A DNA stretch of 13,440 nt from Clostridiales bacterium (lineage in GTDB: Bacteria; Bacillota; Clostridia; Lachnospirales; WQUN01), in contig JAITPB010000110.1 in the NCBI GenBank assembly GCA_031289625.1, positions 1-13,440 of the forward strand, in the 5' to 3' direction. Below are positions 1 to 7,342 of the stretch, one piece after another. How positions within the stretch are numbered: the stretch's first letter is position 1; the number at the start of each line of letters is the position of its first letter. A program made the position numbers and the translations under genes. The notes under the pieces are model-generated. The model had not been told where the DNA came from. It made no database searches and worked only from the letters and a program-made list of their open reading frames with translations.

Positions 1-2
1 TG

Positions 3-1040
3 GAGGCCACGATTCCAACGGAAGCGCCCGTGATTGGTTTTATCGCGCATATGGATACCTCGCCGGATTCTTCCGGTCAAAACGTCAACCCGCGCGTCAC
101 GGAAAATTACGGCGGCGGCGAGATCGTTTTAGGACATGGAAAAACGCTGTCTCCATCCGAATTTCCAGATTTAAAAAAATACACCGGCCAGGATATTATC
201 ACGGCGGACGGCGGCACGCTGCTGGGCGCGGACGACAAAGCCGGCGTCGCGGAAATCATGGCCGCTATGGAATATTTGAAGCTGAACCCGGATATTTGCC
301 ATGGCAAAATCCGGATTGCTTTTACCCCGGACGAAGAAATCGGGCGCGGCGTGGATCATTTTGACGTGGAGCAATTCGGCGCGGCGTTCGCCTACACGGT
401 GGACGGTGGGGAATTGGGAGAGCTGGAGACGGAAAATTTCAATGCGGCGCGCGCGATTTTTGAAATAGAAGGCAAAAGCGTGCATACGGGAAGCGCCAAA
501 GGAATTATGATCAACGCCGGCCTGTTGGCGGTGGAATTGGCGGGCCGCTTTCCAAAGGCCGAAACGCCCGCGGAAACGGAAGGCGATGAAGGGTTTTATC
601 ATCTGCTGAAAATAGCGGGTGAAGTGGAAAAAGCGAAGTTGGTCTATTTGATACGGGATTTTGACAGAAAAGGTTTTGAGGCACGGAAAAATTTCGTGGA
701 ACAGGCGGCTCGGGATATGCGGGAAAAATACGGGCAGGATACGATACGCCTGCGTCTTTACGACGAATATTACAATATGGCGGAAAAGCTGACAGATCAT
801 CAGCTCATCATTGACGTGGCGTGGAACGCCATGGAAAAAGCCGGCGTAAAGCCGCGCCGATCCGCCATACGCGGCGGCACGGACGGTTCCCGGTTGTGCT
901 ATATGGGTCTGCCATGCCCTAATCTTTTTACGGGCGGGCACAATTTTCACGGCCATTATGAATACATTCCCCTGCAGTCCATGATGAAGGCCGTCGAGGT
1001 CATCGTCAATATCTGCCGGTCAGGATGCGAAATCAACTGA
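3..1040 (+). CDS. pepT: Peptidase T (tripeptide aminopeptidase), 5' end outside window
   Basis: This is a cytoplasmic zinc aminopeptidase of the M20 family, which removes the N-terminal residue from tripeptides. The reading frame is open from base 3 and its start lies upstream of the window; 345 residues are visible, against about 410 in the family, so roughly 65 N-terminal residues are missing. The visible metal-site motifs follow the known order: AHMDTS near the left edge, GADDKAG, then TPDEE with the catalytic Glu pair, YTVDGGELGE, and the C-terminal FTGGHNFHG histidine motif. The PepT-specific strings IRDFDRKGFEARK and IRGGTDGSRL are also present. The GTG at base 30 is an internal valine and not a start, because the upstream residues continue the family similarity. 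The gene converges on the acetyltransferase gene, with a 62-bp palindromic element starting 8 bases after its stop. The assignment is very secure. Confidence 0.96.
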   Translation, partial: EATIPTEAPVIGFIAHMDTSPDSSGQNVNPRVTENYGGGEIVLGHGKTLSPSEFPDLKKYTGQDIITADGGTLLGADDKAGVAEIMAAMEYLKLNPDICHGKIRIAFTPDEEIGRGVDHFDVEQFGAAFAYTVDGGELGELETENFNAARAIFEIEGKSVHTGSAKGIMINAGLLAVELAGRFPKAETPAETEGDEGFYHLLKIAGEVEKAKLVYLIRDFDRKGFEARKNFVEQAARDMREKYGQDTIRLRLYDEYYNMAEKLTDHQLIIDVAWNAMEKAGVKPRRSAIRGGTDGSRLCYMGLPCPNLFTGGHNFHGHYEYIPLQSMMKAVEVIVNICRSGCEIN

Positions 1041-1048
1041 ACGAGAAC

Positions 1049-1110
1049 ATTCCCCTCCGCGGAATTGATACCACCCCGGCGCTGCGCGCCACCCCTCCGC
1101 GGAGGGGAAT
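1049..1110. repeat. 62-bp nested palindromic element (REP/MITE-like), full form
   Basis: The element is bounded by perfect 15-bp terminal inverted repeats at 1049-1063 and 1096-1110. Its right end is also a 16-bp perfect palindrome, CCCCTCCGCGGAGGGG (1092-1107). Inside is a GGCGC-TGC-GCGCC hairpin (1078-1090). The 8-bp palindrome TCCGCGGA occurs as a direct repeat at 1056-1063 and 1096-1103. The element fills the gap between the convergent pepT and acetyltransferase genes, 8 bases from one stop and 3 from the other. It could act as a bidirectional transcription barrier, although neither side has a clear T-run. There is no obvious target-site duplication and no coding capacity. A second, shortened copy lies at 11508-11537. 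I recall similar GC-rich palindromes scattered through Clostridia genomes, but cannot verify this here. Confidence 0.85.
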
Positions 1111-1113
1111 ATA

Positions 1114-1587
1114 TTAAAACGCGCAGCCGCCTCCGATGTCTCCTTTCCGGCGCATAGGGAGATGCGGGATGCCCGCCTCCTCGTATGCGCCGCCATAGGC
1201 TTGAAAGCCCAGTGTTTCATAAAATCCCCGGACGCTGACCTGCGCGTGTATGTATTGCATTGTAAACCCCTTCTCAAAGGCTTTGCGGATAAGCATCCGC
1301 ATCACCAGGCCGCCGTATCCCCGGCCGCGTTTCTCTTTTAAAACCGCCACCCTGCCAATTGTTAATTCGTTATCGCCGCCGCCATGGCCATCGTTTATCA
1401 GCATACGGCCCGTGGCCACGGGCTTTTTGTCTTCGTACACAACCAAATGGACGGCGTCCTCATCTAAGCCGTCCATTTCGATTGCGTCAGGCACATTTTG
1501 TTCTTCAATAAATACAGACCGGCGGATCTGGTGCGCGTCTTTCATGCCGCTGTCACGCCCGCCATACAACCACTTTGTGCTGATCAA
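1114..1587 (-). CDS. GNAT family N-acetyltransferase (YjcF/ElaA-like)
   Basis: This 157-residue cytoplasmic protein belongs to the GNAT acetyl-CoA-dependent acetyltransferases. The N-terminal IRRSVFIEEQNVPD and the following Glu-Met-Asp-Gly-Leu-Asp segment are the signature of the YjcF/ElaA-like branch. The acetyl-CoA pyrophosphate-binding loop is EKRGRGYGG (around residues 84-92, after IGRVAVL). The C-terminal YETLGFQAYGG and EAGIPHLPM are also typical. The substrate is unknown; the branch is mostly uncharacterised. The start is TTG (1585-1587), supported by TAGGAGG at 1596-1602 with 8 bases of spacing; no ATG in this position has a comparable site. That Shine-Dalgarno sequence contains the stop codon of the preceding gene, so translation is probably coupled. 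It is the last gene of the leftward series. Confidence 0.9.
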   Translation of the reverse strand: MISTKWLYGGRDSGMKDAHQIRRSVFIEEQNVPDAIEMDGLDEDAVHLVVYEDKKPVATGRMLINDGHGGGDNELTIGRVAVLKEKRGRGYGGLVMRMLIRKAFEKGFTMQYIHAQVSVRGFYETLGFQAYGGAYEEAGIPHLPMRRKGDIGGGCAF

Positions 1588-1595
1588 TGATTTTT

Positions 1596-1602
1596 CCTCC
1601 TA
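1596..1602 (-). promoter_or_regulatory. Shine-Dalgarno site overlapping the preceding stop codon
   Basis: On the minus strand this reads TAGGAGG: the TAG stop of the stalk-domain gene runs directly into GGAGG, followed by 8 bases and the TTG start of the acetyltransferase. It decides the non-ATG start and implies coupled translation. Confidence 0.8.
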
Positions 1603-2424
1603 CAGCATCTCGTAGAGCAGCACGTTTCCACGCCTGTCGATTTCTACGCCTAGCTTCAGCTTCGTGATAAAATACAGCGAAGAAACGTATGAGCAGCCGC
1701 GCTCGATGACCAGGTTATATCCCTCGTTCGCGGCCAAGTTGTTGAGAATCAGTATAGCGTAGAAATCGTTTTTGACAAGCGTCACCGCTTTTTGCTTTTC
1801 GATCCAGCCGACTTTATAACCCAGCTGTTCGCAGACGTCGCGAATGGGCAGGTAGGTTACATTGCCGTCGGCCATGGCCTTGGCGTGCAGTTGTCCGCCG
1901 TTTACCCAAATGGTGTTTTCATAGAGTTTTTGGTCTCCGGGAAACAAACGGATAAAGCCCATCAAGTAAGGATCATCCGAGGCGTTTCCAGCGAGCACGT
2001 TAAAAATGGCTATGTCCGTCGGGTTGTTCAGCGTCTCGCCGTCTCCGATCCACACAGTAAAAATATACCATTCTGTCTCCAGAAGTTTACGAAAATCCGT
2101 CCGCGGCGTGTAACGGGATTTGTCGTAAATTTCCAGAGTCAGAAAAGGCGCGGGCCGGGCGTTTTTGTCTATCGGCTGATAATAAAAATTCAACCTTTCC
2201 AGCGGCGTATCCCGGTTCACGATTTTTTCCCGATCGGCGATGAGATACCCTTGCCACATGGTCGGCACATCCAGATAATAATCCGCTTTTTCCCCCGCAA
2301 TCCGCCCGCCGGAAAGATCCAGCCGGTATACGGAACTGACGACAGCGCCTCTTCCGGAGACGGCGGAAAGACTCAAAACCATTTGACAGGTAAGGGCCAA
2401 CAAAAGCAAGCCCGTCTTTAACAT
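1600..2424 (-). CDS. Secreted copper-amine-oxidase-type stalk domain protein
   Basis: This 274-residue protein is probably exported. A short positive N-terminus (MLKTG) precedes a hydrophobic stretch (about residues 5-22, LLLLALTCQMVLSLSAVSG), consistent with a signal peptide or anchor. Residues about 45-160 form an unrecognised domain rich in aromatic residues (LNFYYQPIDKNARP, WYIFTVWIGDGETLNN). From about residue 170 the pattern IWVNGGQLHAKA, then TYLPIRDVCEQLGYKVGWIEKQKAVTL, matches the copper amine oxidase N-terminal-like (stalk) domain, common in secreted proteins of Clostridia and Bacilli and usually with no enzymatic role. The function is unknown; a cell-surface role is likely. The ATG start has only a G-run (2430-2435) as a ribosome site. 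It follows atpC by 51 bases that contain a stem-loop, and leads directly into the acetyltransferase. Confidence 0.75.
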   Translation of the reverse strand: MLKTGLLLLALTCQMVLSLSAVSGRGAVVSSVYRLDLSGGRIAGEKADYYLDVPTMWQGYLIADREKIVNRDTPLERLNFYYQPIDKNARPAPFLTLEIYDKSRYTPRTDFRKLLETEWYIFTVWIGDGETLNNPTDIAIFNVLAGNASDDPYLMGFIRLFPGDQKLYENTIWVNGGQLHAKAMADGNVTYLPIRDVCEQLGYKVGWIEKQKAVTLVKNDFYAILILNNLAANEGYNLVIERGCSYVSSLYFITKLKLGVEIDRRGNVLLYEML

Positions 2425-2447
2425 GGCAACCCCCCGCTTTCATGAAG

Positions 2448-2471
2448 ACGGCTTAATGAATGGTAAGCCGT
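2448..2471 (-). other. Stem-loop between atpC and stalk-domain gene
   Basis: Perfect 8-bp arms (ACGGCTTA at 2448-2455, TAAGCCGT at 2464-2471) enclose an 8-base loop. On the minus strand the stem follows the atpC stop by 4 bases, but no T-run follows it, so it does not look like a full intrinsic terminator. It may be an mRNA 3'-end stabiliser or a partial terminator separating the ATP synthase genes from the two following genes. Confidence 0.5.
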
Positions 2472-2475
2472 GACC

Positions 2476-2907
2476 TCAATGATTTCTGGCCCCAATTAAC
2501 GGATACGAACTGACTTCTATTCTGACCAGCGCGCGGCGCAGAGCCAGCTCCGCCCGCTGCATATCCACGTCGCTGTCTTTTTGCAATATACGCTGCTCCG
2601 CGCGTTTTTTCGCGGCTTCCGCACGGGATTTATCAATTTTGTCCGGCCATTCCGCGGCGTCGGAAAGCACCGTCACATGGCCGTCCGCGATTTCCGCGAA
2701 GCCGCCCAGCACCGCCAGCTTGCCTTCTTCCTTGCCAGCCTGGAAAATGCGTAGCGTCCCATAGCCCAGCAGAGCCGCGCGGCGTTCATGGCCAGGCAGG
2801 ATGCCCATGTCGCCTTCCGCGCCGCGCAGTACAATCATATCCACATCCTCGTCAAATAAAATCTGCACCGGCGTGACAACCCGCAGGTGAATTTTTTGGC
2901 TGGCCAC
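2476..2907 (-). CDS. atpC: ATP synthase F1 subunit epsilon
   Basis: This is the epsilon subunit of the F1 central stalk, which couples c-ring rotation to gamma and can inhibit ATP hydrolysis. It has 143 residues, the normal length. The N-terminal beta-sandwich is recognisable from VVTPVQILFDEDVDMIVLRG, GDMGILPGHE and LAVLGGFAEIADGHVTVLSD. The C-terminal part is the expected helical hairpin, rich in Ala, Arg and Glu (SRAEAAKKRAEQRI...RRALVRI). The start is GTG, placed directly after the TAA of atpD with no gap. GAGGTG inside the last codons of atpD, 6 bases upstream, serves as ribosome site, so translation is coupled to atpD. The loop after GILPGHE reads ERRAAL, where many homologues have a more hydrophobic sequence; this is a minor divergence. 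Confidence 0.95.
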   Translation of the reverse strand: MASQKIHLRVVTPVQILFDEDVDMIVLRGAEGDMGILPGHERRAALLGYGTLRIFQAGKEEGKLAVLGGFAEIADGHVTVLSDAAEWPDKIDKSRAEAAKKRAEQRILQKDSDVDMQRAELALRRALVRIEVSSYPLIGARNH

Positions 2908-4314
2908 TTACTTCACCTCGCCGTCCTTGGATGCCCGCGCCTGGACGTCCTCTATGGTTCCAGCGTTTAAAAAATGGCTTTCCGGCACATTGTCGCAATG
3001 GCCATTTAAAATTTCCTGGAAACCGCGGATTGTTTCCTGCACCGGAACATATTTGCCGGATATCCCGGTATATTTCTCGCCCACATAAAATGGCTGCGAC
3101 AGAAAACGCTGCACCTTTCGCGCGCGTCCAACGATCAATTTATCGTTTTCGGAGAGTTCATCCATGCCCAGAATGGCGATGATGTCCTGCAGTTCTTTAT
3201 AGCGCTGCAAAATGCTCTGCACATCCCGCGCCGTCTGATAATGCACCGCGCCCACAACGCTGGGATCCAGCGTGCGGGAACTGGACTCCAGCGGATCGAT
3301 GGCGGGATAGATCCCTTGCTCCACAATGGCGCGCGACAACACAGTAGTGGCGTCCAAATGCGCGAATGTGGTGGCCGGGGCCGGGTCGGTCAGGTCGTCG
3401 GCCGGCACGTACACCGCTTGCACCGAAGTGATCGAGCCATTGTTGGTAGAGGTAATGCGTTCCTGCAGGGCGCCCATTTCCGTGGCCAGCGTCGGCTGAT
3501 ACCCAACGGCGCTGGGCATACGGCCCAAAAGCGCTGATACTTCCGATCCAGCCTGCACGAAACGAAAGATATTGTCAATAAACAGAAGCACGTCCTGGCG
3601 CGCGACGTCGCGGAAATATTCCGCCATGGTCAGCCCTGTCAGCGCGATACGCATCCGTGCGCCGGGCGGTTCGTTCATCTGCCCGAAGACCAGCGCCGTT
3701 TTTTGCAGAACGCCGGAATTTTTCATGTCATGGTAGAGATCATTCCCTTCCCGCGTCCGTTCGCCCACGCCGGAAAACACGGAATAGCCGCCGTGCTCCG
3801 TGGCGATGTTGCGGATCAATTCCATGATGAGTACCGTTTTGCCCACGCCCGCGCCGCCGAACAGGCCGATTTTGCCGCCCTTGACATATGGGCAGAGCAA
3901 GTCAATGGCTTTGATGCCCGTCTCCAGCAGTTCAGCGGAGGCCGTCTGCTCAGAAAAAATAGGTGCGCTGCGATGAATCGGCCATTTTTGTTTCATCTGC
4001 GGAAGCGGGCCGCCATCGATAGCGGCGCCGAGGACGTTAAACATGCGGCCCAGGGTTTCATTGCCCACTGGCACGGAAATAGGTGCGCCCATATCCACGG
4101 CGTCGATGCCGCGCACCAGCCCATCGGTGGAATTCATGGCGACGCAGCGCACCATGCCGTCGCCCAAATGCTGGGCTGCCTCGGCGACGAGGGTTTTGTC
4201 CTGGTAGGGTATTTCTATCGCGTTGTACAGCGCTGGGATGCTTTCCTCCGGGAACCGGATATCCAGCACGGCGCCGATGATTTGAACAATTTTTCCGACT
4301 GCTTTGTCTGCCAA
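2908..4314 (-). CDS. atpD: ATP synthase F1 subunit beta (catalytic)
   Basis: This is the catalytic nucleotide-binding subunit of F1, at 468 residues a full-length match to the family. The beta-barrel domain opens with VGKIVQIIGAVLDIRF. The Walker A motif GGAGVGKT is at residues 153-160, the catalytic Glu lies in GVGERTREG (about E185), and the Walker B region is DVLLFIDNIFRF. The segment ALLGRMPSAVGYQPTLATEM and the C-terminal DELSEND (usual form DELSDED-like) complete the set. The start must be TTG at 4312-4314, because an in-frame TGA lies three codons upstream and no ATG or GTG occurs near the conserved N-terminus. The ribosome site is poor: AAAGGA lies 12 bases away. It lies 33 bases after atpG and abuts atpC. 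Confidence 0.97.
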   Translation of the reverse strand: MADKAVGKIVQIIGAVLDIRFPEESIPALYNAIEIPYQDKTLVAEAAQHLGDGMVRCVAMNSTDGLVRGIDAVDMGAPISVPVGNETLGRMFNVLGAAIDGGPLPQMKQKWPIHRSAPIFSEQTASAELLETGIKAIDLLCPYVKGGKIGLFGGAGVGKTVLIMELIRNIATEHGGYSVFSGVGERTREGNDLYHDMKNSGVLQKTALVFGQMNEPPGARMRIALTGLTMAEYFRDVARQDVLLFIDNIFRFVQAGSEVSALLGRMPSAVGYQPTLATEMGALQERITSTNNGSITSVQAVYVPADDLTDPAPATTFAHLDATTVLSRAIVEQGIYPAIDPLESSSRTLDPSVVGAVHYQTARDVQSILQRYKELQDIIAILGMDELSENDKLIVGRARKVQRFLSQPFYVGEKYTGISGKYVPVQETIRGFQEILNGHCDNVPESHFLNAGTIEDVQARASKDGEVK

Positions 4315-4347
4315 ATCCGCTCACATTCCTTTCACGGCCGCGCCGGT

Positions 4348-5235
4348 TTATTCGTCGCCCAGCGCGTTCGCGCCGCCGACGATTTCTGTGATTTCTTGCG
4401 TGATGGCGCCCTGCCGCGCTCGATTATATTGCAGCGTAAATTTATCGATCAGTTCCATGGAATTTTTCGTGGCGTTGTCCATGCTGGTCATCCGCGCGCC
4501 CTGCTCACAGACCGACGCCTCCACCAGAGCGCCGTAGATAAACGTACAGATATATTTGGGAATGATCTGCTCGAACAGTGTTTCCGCGTCCGGTTCAAAA
4601 TCCAGCTTGCGGGGAATATCCCCGTCTAGGGCCTCCCCATCGCTGAGGGCGTCCCCGACGAGGGCTTCTTTGTCCAGCGGCAGAATCTTCACGGTTCTTA
4701 CCGTATGCCGCAGCATAGATTGAAACGACGTATAAACCAGGTATACTTCGTCCACGTCCCGCGCGTTGTAGAGATCCATAACAAACAGGCCGATCTCCCG
4801 CGCGTCCTCATAAAACGGCGTTTCAGAAACGCCTTGATACGTGCGGATGACGCGGCGTTTCCGCCTTTTGAAATAATCGCGGGCTTTTATGCCCACCGTG
4901 ACGATCTGTTCATGGCCTTTGGCTGCCACCAACTCCCCCGCGGCTTTGGCGGCATTGACGTTATAGCCGCCGCAAAGCCCCCTGTCGCCGCTGATGACGA
5001 CAAAGGCGGTGTTTTCCACAGGACGGGTTTGAATAAACGGGCTGCTCAAATCTTGGGACGCGGCGACAAGGCTTTGAATGACGCAGTTGGTTTCTTCATA
5101 AAAAGGACGGGCGCTGTCCAGCTTGGCTTTCGCCCGCTGGAATTTGGACGCGGCCACCAGGTTCATGGCGCGCGTGATCTGCTGGGTGCTGCCGACGCTT
5201 CTGATTCTGCGCTTGATGCTGCGCATGGATGCCAT
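4348..5235 (-). CDS. atpG: ATP synthase F1 subunit gamma
   Basis: This is the rotating central shaft of F1, 295 residues. The N-terminal helix is canonical (MASMRSIKRRIRSV, then TQQITRAMNLVAASK), and the C-terminal helix ends in the expected YNRARQGAITQEITEIVGGA. The middle Rossmann-like domain shows VISGDRGLCGGYN. I place the start at the ATG at 5233-5235: GAAGGGG (5243-5249) lies 7 bases upstream, and the protein then begins as in homologues. An in-frame TTG at 5241 would have only one base of spacing. The insertion around EALVGDALSDGEALDGDIPRK is acidic and variable, as in many Clostridia. The gene lies 50 bases after atpA, across the most AT-rich spacer of the operon. Confidence 0.96.
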   Translation of the reverse strand: MASMRSIKRRIRSVGSTQQITRAMNLVAASKFQRAKAKLDSARPFYEETNCVIQSLVAASQDLSSPFIQTRPVENTAFVVISGDRGLCGGYNVNAAKAAGELVAAKGHEQIVTVGIKARDYFKRRKRRVIRTYQGVSETPFYEDAREIGLFVMDLYNARDVDEVYLVYTSFQSMLRHTVRTVKILPLDKEALVGDALSDGEALDGDIPRKLDFEPDAETLFEQIIPKYICTFIYGALVEASVCEQGARMTSMDNATKNSMELIDKFTLQYNRARQGAITQEITEIVGGANALGDE

Positions 5236-5285
5236 TGGCAATCCCCTTCTTTGATTTTATAATAAAATAAAATGATAGAGTAAAA

Positions 5286-6794
5286 TTAAATCTTAACTTC
5301 TTTTTTGAAATTTTCAATGACCGTTTTCAGTTTTTCTTCCAGCTCCGGCGAAAGATCGCCGGTTTCACGGAGATCCTTCTGAATTTCCGGCGCTCTGCTG
5401 TCCATATAATTGAGCAGCTCATGTTCAAATTCCAGCGCTTTTTCCACGTTGACGTCTTTTAAATATTTGTGCGTAACGGCATAGAGAATGATCACTTCCT
5501 GCTCGACGGTCAGCGGTTTATACTGCGGCTGCTTGAGGATTTCCACGATGCGCTCGCCCTGCTTGAGCCGATCCAGCGTGTCTTTATCCAAATCAGAACC
5601 GAATTGCGCGAAAGAAGCCAATTCACGGTATTGCGCCAGTTCCATCCGGATAGGGCCCGCGATTTTCTTCATGGATTTAATTTGCGCCGAACCGCCTACG
5701 CGCGATACGGACAGGCCGGGATTGATGGCGGGCCGGATGCCCGCGTTGAAAAGTTCCGCTTCCATATAGATCTGCCCGTCCGTGATGGAGATAACATTCG
5801 TTGGAATGTAGGCGGAAATGTCTCCGGCCTGTGTCTCTATGATGGGCAGGGCCGTGATGGAACCGCCGCCGTATTCTTTGGAAAGCCGGGCCGAGCGTTC
5901 CAGCAGCCTGGAATGCAGGTAAAAGACATCGCCCGGGTAGGCTTCGCGGCCCGGGGGGCGCCTCAGCAGAAGGCTCATGGCTCTGTACGCCACAGCGTGT
6001 TTGGAGAGATCGTCATACACAATCAGCACGTCTTTCCCGTTTTCCATCCACTCTTCGCCGATCGCACAGCCGCTGTAAGGCGCGATGTATTGAAGCGGCG
6101 CGGTTTCCGACGCGGTCGCCGCCACTACCGTTGTGTAGTCCAGCGCGCCGAACTCTTCCAAAAGTTTCACTGTGCGGGCCACGGTGGACGCCTTCTGCCC
6201 AATCGCCACATAAACGCAGTTGACGTTTTTGCCTTGCTGGTTGATGATCGTGTCGATACAGATCGCGGTCTTGCCTGTCTGCCTGTCGCCGATGATGAGT
6301 TCACGCTGGCCCCGTCCGATGGGAACCATCGCGTCAATCGCTTTAACGCCGGTTTGCAGCGGAACATTGACTTCCTCCCGTGAAATGACGCCGGGCGCCA
6401 CGCGCTCTATGGGGCGGAACGCGGTGGTCTGAATCGGGCCTTTTTGATCGATCGGCTGCCCCAAGGCATTCACGACCCGTCCGATCAGCGCGTCGCCCAC
6501 GGGGACTTCCGCCACGCGGCCCGTCAATTTGACGGCGTCGCCTTCGCGAATCCCTTCGTCCGGCCCCAGAAGGACAGTGCCAATGTTGTCTTCTTCCAAA
6601 TTGAGCGCCATGCCAAACACGCCGTTCTGAAACTCCAAAAGTTCGCCGCTCATGGCTTTGCTCAGCCCATAAACGCGCGCAATGCCGTCTCCCACTTGTA
6701 TGACGGTTCCGAACTCGGCCACATCCAGCTTGGCCGCGTAATTTTTAATTTCTTGTTTGATGACGGAGCTGATTTCATCAGGCCTGAGATTCAT
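5286..6794 (-). CDS. atpA: ATP synthase F1 subunit alpha
   Basis: This is the non-catalytic nucleotide-binding subunit of the F1 hexamer, 502 residues, full length. MNLRPDEISSVIKQEI is the delta-contacting N-terminus, followed by the barrel domain (FGTVIQVGDGIARVYGL), the P-loop GDRQTGKT at residues 169-176, and VYVAIGQKASTVA. The conserved arginine-containing segment INPGLSVSRVGGSAQ contributes to the catalytic interface. The start ATG (6792-6794) has AGGAGG 6 bases upstream and overlaps the stop of atpH as ATGA, a typical coupling arrangement. It is one of the best-supported starts of the operon, in contrast to the weak TTG start of its partner subunit beta. Confidence 0.98.
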   Translation of the reverse strand: MNLRPDEISSVIKQEIKNYAAKLDVAEFGTVIQVGDGIARVYGLSKAMSGELLEFQNGVFGMALNLEEDNIGTVLLGPDEGIREGDAVKLTGRVAEVPVGDALIGRVVNALGQPIDQKGPIQTTAFRPIERVAPGVISREEVNVPLQTGVKAIDAMVPIGRGQRELIIGDRQTGKTAICIDTIINQQGKNVNCVYVAIGQKASTVARTVKLLEEFGALDYTTVVAATASETAPLQYIAPYSGCAIGEEWMENGKDVLIVYDDLSKHAVAYRAMSLLLRRPPGREAYPGDVFYLHSRLLERSARLSKEYGGGSITALPIIETQAGDISAYIPTNVISITDGQIYMEAELFNAGIRPAINPGLSVSRVGGSAQIKSMKKIAGPIRMELAQYRELASFAQFGSDLDKDTLDRLKQGERIVEILKQPQYKPLTVEQEVIILYAVTHKYLKDVNVEKALEFEHELLNYMDSRAPEIQKDLRETGDLSPELEEKLKTVIENFKKEVKI

Positions 6795-7342
6795 TCCCGT
6801 CCTCCTATTCTTTCCAGCTTTCTCTTGAAATTGTGAAGTGTGTTTTTGACGCTTCCGTCTATCAGCAGTCCGCTGGCTTGAATCTTCAGGCCGCCGATGA
6901 GCGAGGGATCCACGTCTGTTTCGATTTCCACTTCTTTATGGAAAATGGTTTCCAGTTTGGCGCGCACCTGCGCGAGTTGATCGCCGGTTAAAGCCGCGGC
7001 GGAAGAAACGCGCGCCGAGATGATGCCTTTACGCGCCCGCGCCCGCTCGTTAAAAGCGTCCAGCACGGCGTAAATTTCGCCGCCGCGCCCTTTTTTCAGC
7101 AGCAGAACCAGCAGGCCGATCAATTCTTTTGATATTTTTCCAGAAAACGCCTTATGGATCCAAGCTTCTTTTTCCAGCCACTTGATCCGCGGGTGGCGCA
7201 GCAGCGCGGCAAACTCCGCGTCCTGCTGGAGAATGTCCAAGATCAGGCGCGACTGTCCGTGAAAAAGTTCCAATGCGTTTTTTTCCTCCGCCAGCTGAAA
7301 AAGCGCTTCAGCGTACCGCCCCGCCGCTTTTATCCCAGCCAT
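6791..7342 (-). CDS. atpH: ATP synthase F1 subunit delta
   Basis: This is the peripheral-stalk subunit that sits on top of F1 and ties it to subunit b (OSCP homologue), 183 residues, normal length. The N-terminal helical bundle begins AAGRYAEALFQLAEE, with LLRHPRIKW and the following KAFSGKISKELIGLLVLLLKKGRG typical of the family. The C-terminal part contains VEIETDVDPSLIGGLKIQ and IDGSVKNTLHNFKRKL, matching the conserved family ending. The ATG start (7340-7342) has GGAGG 7 bases upstream. Its first 13 bases overlap the end of atpF, and its TGA overlaps the atpA start. Confidence 0.96.
   Translation of the reverse strand: MAGIKAAGRYAEALFQLAEEKNALELFHGQSRLILDILQQDAEFAALLRHPRIKWLEKEAWIHKAFSGKISKELIGLLVLLLKKGRGGEIYAVLDAFNERARARKGIISARVSSAAALTGDQLAQVRAKLETIFHKEVEIETDVDPSLIGGLKIQASGLLIDGSVKNTLHNFKRKLERIGGRE

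Noticed and set aside
3703..4629. A 308-codon open frame on the plus strand opposite atpD and atpG
   Set aside because: It spans two conserved genes on the other strand, has unnatural composition rich in His, Arg and Gln, and no ribosome site.
5469..6383. A 304-codon open frame on the plus strand opposite atpA
   Set aside because: It is fully antisense to a highly conserved gene, has no family motifs, and is explained by the GC-rich codon usage of the real gene.
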